The translations under genes were made by a program, and so were the position numbers. From positions 1 through 64,000 of the forward strand of contig NZ_APND01000004.1 of NCBI RefSeq assembly GCF_040361215.1: a DNA stretch of 64,000 bases, written 5' to 3'. The notes beneath the pieces were generated by a model. That model did not search any database and was not told the DNA's origin. It saw nothing but the letters and a program-made list of their open reading frames with translations. Of the stretch, positions 14,275 through 21,924 are shown one piece after another (the first letter of the stretch is position 1; each line of letters opens with the position of its first letter). The stretch is from Salinisphaera dokdonensis. GTDB taxonomy: Bacteria; Pseudomonadota; Gammaproteobacteria; Nevskiales; Salinisphaeraceae.

Positions 14275-17235
14275 ATGACATTCAACGAAGCCAACACCGT
14301 CGAAGCCTTCATCCGTGACCGCCTCGCGGGCAGCAGCAGTTCCCCGTCCGTCACGCCCGGCATCGCCCGGCAAGGCGGCGCGATCTCCGGTCTCGGCTGG
14401 CATTTCGTCGGCCCGGCCGACCTGCCGCGGCAGGCGCAGGAGGCGCTGGTAGAGCCGTATCTGCGCGACGCCCTGATCCGTCTGAACCCCGACATCGGCG
14501 CCAACCCGTCCCGCGTGGACGACGTGCTCTATCGCCTGCGCGCGATCGTCATGAGCGCGCGCTCGGACGGGCTGGTGAAGGCCAACGAGGAACTCGCCGC
14601 CTGGATGCTCGGCGAACGCTCCATGCCCTTCGGCGCGGACGGCCAGCACGTCACCGTCCGCCTGATCGACTTCGATGACATCGAGCAGAACAGCTTCGTC
14701 GTCACCCAGCAATTCACCTTCCGCGCCGGCAAGACCGAAAAACGCGCCGATCTGGTGTTGCTGGTCAACGGCCTGCCGCTCGTTCTGATCGAGGCCAAGA
14801 CGCCGGTCCGCTCCAGCGAAAGCTGGTTGGATGGCGCGCTGCAGGTCCATGAAGACTACGAGCAGAACGTGCCGGAGCTGTTCGTGCCGAACGTCTTCTC
14901 GGTCGCCACCGAGGGGAAGGAATACCGCTACGGCTCCGTCCGGATGCCCGTCGATCTCTGGGGCCCATGGCGCACGGACGCCGATGGCCCGCAGTCGATG
15001 TGTGAGGTCGACAAGTCGGTCAACGCGATGCTGCGGCCGGCGATGGTGTTGGACCTGCTCGCCAACTTCACCGCCTTCGCGACGCAGAAGGGCAAGCAGC
15101 GCGTCAAGATCATCGCCCGCTATCAACAGGTCGAGGGCGTCAACAAGATCGTTGAGCGCGTGGTCGCCGGCCAGCCGCGCAAGGGGCTGATCTGGCACTT
15201 CCAGGGCTCCGGGAAGTCGCTGCTGATGCTGTTCGCCGCCCGCAAGCTCCGCCTGCACCCAGCGCTTAAGAACCCGACCGTTCTGGTGGTGGTCGATCGC
15301 ATCGACCTGGACAGCCAGATCGCCGGCACCTTCTATGCCGCCGACATGGCCAACCTGGTGCGCACCGACAGCCGCAAGGAGCTGTCCGACCTGCTGGCCA
15401 ATGACGTGCGAAAGGTCGTCATCACCACAATCCACAAGTTCGCCGAGGCGGACGGCGTGCTGAACGACCGCGACAACATTATCGTCATGGTCGACGAGGC
15501 GCACCGCACGCAGGAGGGCGACCTCGGCCGCAAGATGCGCGAGGCGCTGCCGAACGCGTTCCTGTTCGGCCTGACCGGCACCCCGATCAACCGGGCCAAT
15601 CGCAATACGTTCTATGCCTTCGGAGCCGAGATCGACGAGAACGGCTACATGAGCCGCTACGGGCTCAACGACTCGATCCGCGACGGCGCGACCAAGGAGC
15701 TGCATTTCGAGCCGCGGCTGGTGGACCTGCACATCGATCAAGATGCGATCAACGAGGCGTTCGAAGAACTGACCGCAGGCCTGTCCGATGAAGACAAAGA
15801 CAAACTGGGGCGCACCGTCGCTAAGACGCCCAATCTGCTGAAATCGCCGAAACGGGTATCGGAGATATGTGCTGATATCGCGCAGCATTTCCAAGCGAAA
15901 GTTCAGCCGAACGGTTTTGGCGCTCAAGTCGTTTGTTTCGACCGCGAAAGCTGCCTTCTGTACAAGCAGGCACTCGACAAGCATCTCCCGCCGGAAACCT
16001 CCGACATTGTCATCTCAGTGAACAGCGGCGAGCCGGAATACGCGGCCTACAAGCGCGACCGCGATGCCGAGGAAAAACTGCTCGACCGCTTCCGCGATCC
16101 GAAGGACCCCCTGAAGATCATCATTGTCACATCGAAGCTGCTGACCGGCTTCGACGCCCCCATCCTGCAGACGATGTACCTGGACAAGCCGCTGCGCGAC
16201 CACACGCTGCTCCAGGCGATCTGCCGGACGAACCGCCCCTATGGCGAGGAGAAGACCCACGGCCTAATCGTCGACTACCTCGGGATCTTCGACGACGTTG
16301 CGCAGGCGCTGAAGTTCGACGAGAAGGGCGTTCAGAAAGCTGTCTCCAACATTGCTGAACTTGCCGCGATGCTGCCGTCCGCGATCCAGAAGTGCCTCGA
16401 GTACTTCGCCGGCGTCGACCGCAGCCTCACTGGCTACGAGGGCCTGATTGCCGCACAAGACTGCCTGCCGAACGACGAGCGCCGTGACGCGTTCGCATCG
16501 GACTTCAGCGTGCTGAGCCGCATCTGGGAGGCGTTGTCGCCGGACCCGGTCCTGACACCCCACGAGACGGACTACCGCTGGCTGGCGCAGGTCTATGAGT
16601 CACTGAAGCCGTCGACGGGCACCGGGCGTCTGCTCTGGCACCGGCTCGGGGCCAAGACGATCGAGCTAATTCACGAGAACGTCCACGTCGATGCTGTGCG
16701 GGACGACCTCGACACGCTAGTGATGGACGCGGAATTGCTCGAGGCCGTTCTCGGCAACCCGGACCCTGAGAAGAAAGCCAAGGAGATCTCGGCCAAGCTG
16801 ACGGGCCGGCTTCGTAAGCACGCTGGGAACCCGAAGTACAAAGCGCTGGCCGAGCGTCTCGAGGATCTCAAGAACCGGCACCAGCAAGGGCTACTACTCA
16901 GCATCGATTTCCTCAAAGAACTGCTCGCGCTCGCCCAGAACGTCGTCAAGATGGAACGCGAGACCCCCGTAGAGGAAGACCTCGACCGTGGCAAGGCCGC
17001 GCTCACCGAACTCTTCGAAGAGGCGAAGAACGGAGAGACGCCGATCATGGTTAAGCGTGTCGTGGATGACATCGACGAGATCGTCCGCGCCGTGCGCTTC
17101 GATGGGTGGCAGGTAACCCATGCTGGCGAGCGGGAAGTGAAAAAAGCTTTGCGACATACCCTGTTCAAATACAAGCTGCACCAAGACACAGTCCTGTTCG
17201 AACGCTCCTACAGCTACATCCAGGAATATTACTGA
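14275..17235 (+). CDS. hsdR: Type I restriction endonuclease subunit HsdR
   Basis: A 986-residue motor and nuclease subunit that translocates DNA and cuts it far from the recognition site when that site is unmethylated. The N-terminal nuclease has the D...ExK pattern (RADLVLLVNGLPLVLIEAKT, about 160-182). Helicase motifs follow: Walker A FQGSGKSLLM (about 308-317), the DEAH box at 407-410, LTGTPI, and the later motif region with KLLTGFDAP and QAICRTNRP. A helical C-terminus binds the methylase core. It starts two bases after hsdS, so the whole operon is hsdM-hsdM-hsdS-hsdR. Length and motifs look complete. A short segment near 15,770-15,990 is less GC-rich than the rest. Confidence 0.96.
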   Translation: MTFNEANTVEAFIRDRLAGSSSSPSVTPGIARQGGAISGLGWHFVGPADLPRQAQEALVEPYLRDALIRLNPDIGANPSRVDDVLYRLRAIVMSARSDGLVKANEELAAWMLGERSMPFGADGQHVTVRLIDFDDIEQNSFVVTQQFTFRAGKTEKRADLVLLVNGLPLVLIEAKTPVRSSESWLDGALQVHEDYEQNVPELFVPNVFSVATEGKEYRYGSVRMPVDLWGPWRTDADGPQSMCEVDKSVNAMLRPAMVLDLLANFTAFATQKGKQRVKIIARYQQVEGVNKIVERVVAGQPRKGLIWHFQGSGKSLLMLFAARKLRLHPALKNPTVLVVVDRIDLDSQIAGTFYAADMANLVRTDSRKELSDLLANDVRKVVITTIHKFAEADGVLNDRDNIIVMVDEAHRTQEGDLGRKMREALPNAFLFGLTGTPINRANRNTFYAFGAEIDENGYMSRYGLNDSIRDGATKELHFEPRLVDLHIDQDAINEAFEELTAGLSDEDKDKLGRTVAKTPNLLKSPKRVSEICADIAQHFQAKVQPNGFGAQVVCFDRESCLLYKQALDKHLPPETSDIVISVNSGEPEYAAYKRDRDAEEKLLDRFRDPKDPLKIIIVTSKLLTGFDAPILQTMYLDKPLRDHTLLQAICRTNRPYGEEKTHGLIVDYLGIFDDVAQALKFDEKGVQKAVSNIAELAAMLPSAIQKCLEYFAGVDRSLTGYEGLIAAQDCLPNDERRDAFASDFSVLSRIWEALSPDPVLTPHETDYRWLAQVYESLKPSTGTGRLLWHRLGAKTIELIHENVHVDAVRDDLDTLVMDAELLEAVLGNPDPEKKAKEISAKLTGRLRKHAGNPKYKALAERLEDLKNRHQQGLLLSIDFLKELLALAQNVVKMERETPVEEDLDRGKAALTELFEEAKNGETPIMVKRVVDDIDEIVRAVRFDGWQVTHAGEREVKKALRHTLFKYKLHQDTVLFERSYSYIQEYY

Positions 17236-17513
17236 TCAGCCCTGCGTTGTGATGCTCAGACAGAGCGGGATGAGGCGCGGCTTAGAGGCGTTAGCGGGCC
17301 TGTTTGAAGGGCGAGGGAGCCGAGCAAGTTCAGATTGGCAGTTGAGGAGGGTTTTTTCGGAGCGGACACCGTGAAGCTTATTTCCGACGTAGCTCTCACA
17401 CGTTGTTGGCGATACCCGTGTTGGTTGTAATTGTTCTCTTGGCGCTTTGCTGAAACAACCGCCGTCATCGTCCCATGCGATGGCGCGCACTTCAGGTTGG
17501 AACTTAGCTATAG

Positions 17514-17867
17514 TTAACGCGGACGAGGGTGGATGCTGCCAAGAGTGTTGATACACATGATGTTAGACATTGGTACAAACACACACCCGTCAGGGTGGTC
17601 TGATTGCACCCGCGGGGCGGTATTGGCCGGGTCCGTGAGATAAAAGGCAATTCCGTGCGACGTAATACGTGCGACAGACACTGTTCCATCGGCTTGGCTA
17701 AAATATGCCAGCTCAGGTGGAGTGGTATGGCACTGTATCTCGAAAATCTTTTCCGGGGACAAATACTGTGAGGCTTGCGTAGGAATAAGACCGGACGCTT
17801 TCAGCCATTCGGTTGTGGCCAGATTGTCCGAATCACTTGCTCCTAGCAAAGTGGCACGTATTTTCAT
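17514..17867 (-). CDS. Small hypothetical protein
   Basis: A 117-residue frame on the minus strand with an ATG start and moderate GC content like the flanking accessory DNA. The sequence alternates hydrophobic and polar stretches (MKIRATLLGASDSDN, LSPEKIFEIQCH, VSVARITSHGIAFYL, GCVFVPMSNIMC) and looks like a small alpha/beta protein. It has no signal peptide or membrane helix. No family recognised. It is convergent with hsdR across a 278-base gap in which I see nothing. Confidence 0.45.
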   Translation of the reverse strand: MKIRATLLGASDSDNLATTEWLKASGLIPTQASQYLSPEKIFEIQCHTTPPELAYFSQADGTVSVARITSHGIAFYLTDPANTAPRVQSDHPDGCVFVPMSNIMCINTLGSIHPRPR

Positions 17868-18062
17868 ACCTGTAACAGCCTTAATGTACGACCGTCATAA
17901 TTGAACTTCGGCGAACCGCGACTTTTCTTGGTTCTCAATGTTCAGTGACGTTTGGCATTTCATAATCGATCAAATTCGGATCGCGCTAACTTTGTGACTC
18001 AGTGCTGACATTGCAATGGCACGGGTTCACTCGGCTAACCGATAACGACGGTATACGAGGAA

Positions 18063-18602
18063 TCAACTGCCGGCGTCGTCCAGGCGATAGCGAAGGTTGT
18101 AGGGCCTAGCATCGAGCACGGTAATTGTGACGTCCCGAATAGTCGGCTCTCGCGTCTGGTCGAGATTCAGCGCGAATTGCGAGACGTTGGGCGGTAGAAC
18201 GGTCGTGTCGCCATTCGGCAGCTGTGAATACACCGTGTTCGATTGGAAGGTGGACATGCTGGGCCCGCTGGTCACGCGACTTTGCGTATTCGATAACCCG
18301 ACCCCGGTACGCGACAGTCGTTTCTGTAGTTGTGACATCCAAGTCGACGACACGCAGTACCGGATCACCGCGATCGTTCACGCCCCTAAAGCGCATCTCG
18401 GTGTGGCCGCAAAGGTCTTGCGTCCGAAAATGTTGGCGCCCCCGAATGCGTTCTCGAGGAATTGTGTTTTATCGACTCAGAAGATCACACTGCTGATGCT
18501 TGCCGTGCGCTCGACAGATGTATCTTGTCGCAGGGTCTGATGTGTATCGACCGAGGCTCAGCCGGCCAGGGCGACAAATAGTATGAGTGCTGCCAGACGC
18601 AT
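18063..18602 (-). pseudogene. Broken lipoprotein gene with a stop at the lipobox cysteine
   Basis: Reading leftwards from the ATG at 18602, the frame opens MRLAALILFVALAG and meets TGA at 18558-18560, where a lipoprotein would have its lipidated Cys (LAG-C). The same frame continues sensibly (ASVDTHQTLRQDTSVERT), meets a second TGA at 18477-18479, then reads VDKTQFLENAFGGANIFGRKT. After that the protein-like sequence moves to another frame (MRFRGVNDRGDPVLRVVDLD, near 18396-18330) and back again for the C-terminus (NVSQFALNLDQTREPT, ending at 18063). At least two stops and two frameshifts make this a decayed gene. The motif NAFG.A.IFGRKT recalls a group of proteobacterial lipoproteins of unknown role. 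Confidence 0.7.
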
Positions 18603-18679
18603 AGTTCCGCTTTTCGTTTGCCACCGTGAATACCACAAACCAGGATGATCGCGAAGGATTACTGACTGCCGAAAAGGCT

Positions 18680-18847
18680 TCAGCCCACAAATGCGGCGAT
18701 TAGCAGAATCATGAACGTCGCGATCCAGCCGGCGTATAGCGCGACCATGCTCAATGCCAATAGATAGGCTGGCTTGCCATTCGGATGGCGCCACAACGCG
18801 TTAGGCAGCGCGAAGAGAAGGGCGGCGATCGATGGTTCGTGTCGCAT
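18680..18847 (-). CDS. Very small membrane protein
   Basis: A 55-residue frame, ATG at 18847 and TGA at 18680-18682. It has a short hydrophobic start (SIAALLFALPNALW), a polar turn (RHPNGKP) and one long membrane helix (LLALSMVALYAGWIATFMIL and on to AAFVG). It lies between another small gene (18901-19077) and the broken lipoprotein gene, all on the minus strand, so the three could once have been an operon. The ribosome site is weak. Composition is convincing for a membrane protein and not a simple shadow. Function unknown. Confidence 0.55.
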   Translation of the reverse strand: MRHEPSIAALLFALPNALWRHPNGKPAYLLALSMVALYAGWIATFMILLIAAFVG

Positions 18848-18900
18848 ACGCTCAGGTTACACAAAGCCCATCTGATCGGGGCGCAAAACGAGGTGGTAGT

Positions 18901-19077
18901 CTATTCCCCGCGTTCTTCTTCACCACCAGGTCCTGCATAGCCGTCAGCAAAATCGTAGGACGGCCCGAAACGGGGTTCCGCAGGACTGTCGCCGCGCTCG
19001 AGCGCCCGTCGCTTTCGCTCGATAGACTCGGCGATCTCGCGCATCTGTTCATCGGTAAGGGGTTTGCGTCGGGCCAT
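18901..19077 (-). CDS. Small charged hypothetical protein
   Basis: A 58-residue protein, ATG at 19077 with cggag about 10 bases upstream and TAG at 18901-18903. The N-terminal half is a charged helix (MARRKPLTDEQMREIAESIE, then RKRRALERGD). The C-terminal half is acidic and glycine-rich (SYDFADGYAGPGGEEERGE). The start codon shares its bases with the ATG of the divergent nuclease gene. It is too short for most gene finders yet has a good ribosome site and protein-like content. No family recognised. Confidence 0.6.
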   Translation of the reverse strand: MARRKPLTDEQMREIAESIERKRRALERGDSPAEPRFGPSYDFADGYAGPGGEEERGE

Positions 19078-19513
19078 GGTTACGCTCCGCGTAGTGTGCG
19101 TTTATACAGTATTGGCCGCGCTTCTTGGTAGCGCAATCGCTCGTGATTACGGCGATGCCCAGGTCGAGCGTGTCACATCGATATATGACGGCGATACGTT
19201 TCGCGTCGATATTGCGGGATGGCCACGGATCATCGGCGAACGAGTGCCGATCCGGCTACGAGGCGCCGATACCCCCGAGATGCGCGGGAAGTGCCAGGCT
19301 GAGAAGGAGCTGGCGCGGAAGGCGAAGCAGTTCACGGTAGCCGCGCTACGCAACGCGAGCACGATAGAGCTTCGGGATATGGAGCGCGGGAAGTATTTTA
19401 GGATCGTGGCCGATGTTGAGGTCGACGCGCGCGACCTGGGCGAGGAGCTTATCGCCGCAGGCTTAGCCCATCCTTACGATGGCGGCGCTAGGGTAGGTTG
19501 GTGTAGCCACTGA
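19076..19513 (+). CDS. Exported thermonuclease-family (SNase-like) nuclease
   Basis: About 145 residues. A signal peptide (residues 1-21, ending LLGSAIA) precedes a staphylococcal-nuclease fold. The active-site signature is present: VTSIYDGDTFRVDI, then the IRLRGADTPEMRGKC segment holding the first catalytic Arg, the calcium-ligand Asp and the general-base Glu, and later KYFRIVADV with the second catalytic Arg. It should cut DNA or RNA in the periplasm or outside the cell, with calcium. The ATG at 19076 overlaps the start codon of the divergent 58-residue gene; GTG at 19094 is an alternative that would shorten the signal peptide. The rest is compact, near the family minimum. Confidence 0.85.
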   Translation: MVTLRVVCVYTVLAALLGSAIARDYGDAQVERVTSIYDGDTFRVDIAGWPRIIGERVPIRLRGADTPEMRGKCQAEKELARKAKQFTVAALRNASTIELRDMERGKYFRIVADVEVDARDLGEELIAAGLAHPYDGGARVGWCSH

Positions 19514-19580
19514 ACCACTGAGACCGATAAGCCGCCGGTACTCGGCATAGCCTTCAAGAGTTGAAGTTATCGCAAGACAA

Positions 19581-20111
19581 TTACGAATTTCCACTCCGGT
19601 TTTGCGCAAATTGACGGGCGGGAACCGCCACTTTCGGCAGGTTCATTCTAGTGCATTGGCTCATCAAATATTCGCGCCAATACGGCCATACGTGGTAGCT
19701 AGCATTATTCAGCGAGAAAGTCCGCATGGCTTCTTCATCTAGCTCGCCCTTCATTTCATATTCAGCAACGAAAGATGCCTCTACGCACGCGTATATCTCA
19801 TCCAAATCTGCATTATCGGAGGAAGATGATTCGTCGTCTGCGTCCGGCTTCTCAGGCTTCTGATCTTTGACTTCGTTCAGGCGCATCCCTAGGTCGATCA
19901 TTACGCGGAAAAGCAATCTTTCCTCGCCCTCGTCAGAAACAAGTGTCGCCACCTGTGATTGGGTAACGACATGTTTCCAAGAAGTATCGAGTTGGGCGGT
20001 GTCACTGTATTGCGGCTCGAACCCGTCCGCCAACCAAGCCTCAGTACGTGCGATGTAGACATCGTTGAAACTGAGGGCGTCAATCGCTCGTTGCAATGCA
20101 GAATCTGACAC
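19581..20111 (-). CDS. SecB-like chaperone of a toxin-antitoxin-chaperone operon
   Basis: About 176 residues from GTG 20111; a TTG at 20120 is the alternative. The C-terminal third matches SecB-like proteins: NNASYHVWPYWREYLMSQC, then TRMNLPKVAVPARQF, the helix-plus-strand ending of the SecB fold. The middle has an acidic insertion (about residues 86-105, rich in Asp, Glu and Ser). General SecB is about 155 residues; chaperones dedicated to toxin-antitoxin systems, such as Rv1957 of M. tuberculosis, are about 180. The gene follows a HicB-like antitoxin by two bases and completes a HicA-HicB-SecB order. I infer that it folds or protects that antitoxin. Confidence 0.8.
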   Translation of the reverse strand: MSDSALQRAIDALSFNDVYIARTEAWLADGFEPQYSDTAQLDTSWKHVVTQSQVATLVSDEGEERLLFRVMIDLGMRLNEVKDQKPEKPDADDESSSSDNADLDEIYACVEASFVAEYEMKGELDEEAMRTFSLNNASYHVWPYWREYLMSQCTRMNLPKVAVPARQFAQNRSGNS

Positions 20112-20113
20112 TA

Positions 20114-20614
20114 TTAGCAAGCCACACGATTAGATTCCAAATCATTATAAGTATTTCGAGTAACAACTCGAATATGACTCGGTCTTTTCTTATCCTCAGT
20201 TTGCGGCAAAGAATGTACTTGTTTCTGCCAACCGCTAGAAAAATCATATAGCGCGACAGTGCGAGTGGTGATCCCGCTCCAGAACGTTAAAATATTAACA
20301 ATCTGTTGGTTTAGGCTCACCCCTTCCGACTCCGCTTCAATATAAATCATACGGTGAAGCTTTTTAGGGAGGCGCAAAGTCACTCGGCCACTGAAGGTCT
20401 GGCGCGACGCGTCAGGCTTGGGCATACGCCTCCCAAGTTCGGAAAGAGCTTCATAAGTGGCTTCTATAGTGTCCAGCGCGAGCTCATAAGCTTCATCATA
20501 GGAGTCGCCGTACTCCGCCACATCAGGCAGCTCACGAACAGTCGCTTCGAAGCAGATTTCGCCGTCGAACTCGCCTTTGCGTACATTAATTGTATATAGA
20601 GCGGCATCAAACAT
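20114..20614 (-). CDS. hicB: HicB-like antitoxin with C-terminal extension
   Basis: A 166-residue antitoxin. The N-terminal partial RNase-H-like HicB fold has ICFEATVRELPDVAEYGDSY followed by DEAYELALDTIEATYEAL. A ribbon-helix-helix DNA-binding domain follows (RVTLRLPKKLHRMIYIEAES, then EGVSLNQQIVNIL, residues about 75-108). Beyond it a tail of some 55 residues with several aromatics (YDFSSGWQKQVH) is longer than in ordinary HicB. In chaperone-addicted antitoxins such a tail makes the antitoxin unstable unless SecB binds it. That role is inferred from the adjacent SecB-like gene. ATG at 20614, 13 bases after the HicA stop, with gaggg as ribosome site. Confidence 0.85.
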   Translation of the reverse strand: MFDAALYTINVRKGEFDGEICFEATVRELPDVAEYGDSYDEAYELALDTIEATYEALSELGRRMPKPDASRQTFSGRVTLRLPKKLHRMIYIEAESEGVSLNQQIVNILTFWSGITTRTVALYDFSSGWQKQVHSLPQTEDKKRPSHIRVVTRNTYNDLESNRVAC

Positions 20615-20627
20615 TTCGATCCCTCTG

Positions 20628-20924
20628 TCACCCGTTGTTAGATTCGCGTTCGTTTAGATAGCGACGCAGATCATCCTCATGCGTTTCTAGCGTGCGCAAC
20701 ACGTTCGTTATATAGCTCGGTTTTATTTCGGGATTTTTTCCATGCCCGCAGTTGAATGACACCGAATGAAACTCAGGTAGGTGAGGATGTGTGCATATCT
20801 TATGGCCGCCGCGCTTTCCATTGCGTACGTTGAATCCAAGAGATTCAAGCAATTGAACTAAGTCTTGACACCGAAAATTTTTCTTCGAAGCCATGAGCCG
20901 CTCACGCGTCTCATCTAAGTCCAT
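20628..20924 (-). CDS. hicA: HicA-like mRNA interferase toxin
   Basis: About 98 residues from ATG 20924, which follows a strong gaggagg-type ribosome site; frames from 20948 or 20894 are less likely. The double-stranded-RNA-binding-like HicA fold is visible: DLVQLLESLGFNVRNGKRGG followed by the catalytic His of GGH (about residue 41), then NPEIKPSYITNVLRTLE. HicA toxins cleave mRNA and are neutralised by HicB. It carries an extra N-terminal helix (MDLDETRERLMASKKN) and a THPHLPEFHSVSF insert relative to minimal HicA. It is the first gene of a three-gene operon with hicB and the SecB-like gene. Confidence 0.85.
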   Translation of the reverse strand: MDLDETRERLMASKKNFRCQDLVQLLESLGFNVRNGKRGGHKICTHPHLPEFHSVSFNCGHGKNPEIKPSYITNVLRTLETHEDDLRRYLNERESNNG

Positions 20925-20936
20925 GCGCTCCTCCTC

Positions 20937-20958
20937 GTGACACCACATATAGTGTCAC
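20937..20958. promoter_or_regulatory. Inverted-repeat operator before hicA
   Basis: gtgacac and gtgtcac form a perfect 7-base inverted repeat around the 8-base spacer cacatata, ending 13 bases before the hicA start. Read on the minus strand it overlaps a tatatg -10-like element. Autorepression by the HicB ribbon-helix-helix domain is the likely role. Confidence 0.65.
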
Positions 20959-21109
20959 GTTTCGACGTTTCAAGGCAAGTTTTCATTAAGCGCTGAACCC
21001 TCATCTAGGCTCGTCATATTTATCGGCACAATCGCAAGCACATTTTAGATGCGTTAGATTCCTCGGATACTCTACCAAGGTAAAACTTACGTGTATTTTG
21101 AGTGTTGCA

Positions 21110-21796
21110 ATGTGCGGAAGATACGGAAGGTATACGCCGGGCGAACGATTTGCGGGAATCATCAAAGGAACGGTCTCTACGCGCTTTACGGATGACGTTC
21201 GATACAACCGGCCGCCCGGCACGTTCCAGCTTATCGGGCTTCTCAACCCCGACGACGGGGCGACCACCCTTGGCCCGGCCTGGTGGAGCTTCATACCGAG
21301 CTGGGCGACGGATACGAAGCTATCGCCAGTCAATGCTCGATCCGAAACTGCGGCCGAAAAGAAAATGTTTGCGAAAGCATTCGCACATCAGAGGTGTGTC
21401 GTCGCTGCCGACTATTGGATCGAGTGGAGCCGCGACGGCGACGAGAACCAGCCCTATGCGATTCGCCCGGCCGATGGAGAGCCTTTCTTTTTCGCGGGTA
21501 TATGGTCCAAAGCGTCGCGCCTCCCCGACGACCATTCCGCGGCAGGCGAGGTCACGTTCGCAATCCTGACGGCTGAGCCGAACGCCGACATCGCTCATAT
21601 CCATAAGCGGCAACCCCAGGCGCTGACCAACGCTGGCGCGCGCTCGTGGATCGATCCGGATATGGACGCTGGGCAAGCGCAAGAGATCCTTCAAGACGAA
21701 CGGCATTCGAGCTACGAATCATGGCCGATCGCACCGCGCGTCGGAAGCCCGAAGAACGATGATCCGGCGATCCTCGACAGGGTAGAGCTCGGCTGA
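21110..21796 (+). CDS. SRAP-family protein (YedK/HMCES-like abasic-site sensor)
   Basis: A 228-residue SOS-response-associated peptidase domain protein. After removal of Met1, Cys2 becomes the N-terminal nucleophile that forms a covalent bond with abasic sites in single-stranded DNA. The start is therefore fixed at ATG 21110 (MCGRYGRYTP). Other active-site positions are present: Asn75 (SPVNARSET), Glu105 (RCVVAADYWIEW) and His163 or His165 (DIAHIHKRQP). The family motif H.RMP is changed to HKRQP here. It is cytoplasmic. It sits at the island's right edge, next to a partial tRNA, divergent from the hicA operon. SRAP genes are frequent cargo on mobile elements and phages. Confidence 0.92.
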   Translation: MCGRYGRYTPGERFAGIIKGTVSTRFTDDVRYNRPPGTFQLIGLLNPDDGATTLGPAWWSFIPSWATDTKLSPVNARSETAAEKKMFAKAFAHQRCVVAADYWIEWSRDGDENQPYAIRPADGEPFFFAGIWSKASRLPDDHSAAGEVTFAILTAEPNADIAHIHKRQPQALTNAGARSWIDPDMDAGQAQEILQDERHSSYESWPIAPRVGSPKNDDPAILDRVELG

Positions 21797-21924
21797 GAGA
21801 CTACCGAAACCGCATTGTAACTCTTTGATTAAAGGACTCAGAAATGTCCGAATTGTCCGGCCTAATTATCGGAAGCTATGCATAAAGATCAGTGGCATAG
21901 GTCGGACATAAGGCCTAGATGGGG

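Noticed and set aside
14191..15984. 597-codon open frame antisense to hsdR
   Set aside because: It mirrors the high-GC codon pattern of hsdR, whose helicase and nuclease motifs are unmistakable; the antisense product is low in complexity and has no motif.
18127..18540. 137-codon plus-strand frame
   Set aside because: Antisense to the broken lipoprotein gene, which gives recognisable protein segments in three minus-strand frames.
18558..18560. TGA at the lipobox read as selenocysteine
   Set aside because: A second TGA and two frame changes follow in the same gene, no SECIS-like stem was evident, and decay explains all lesions.
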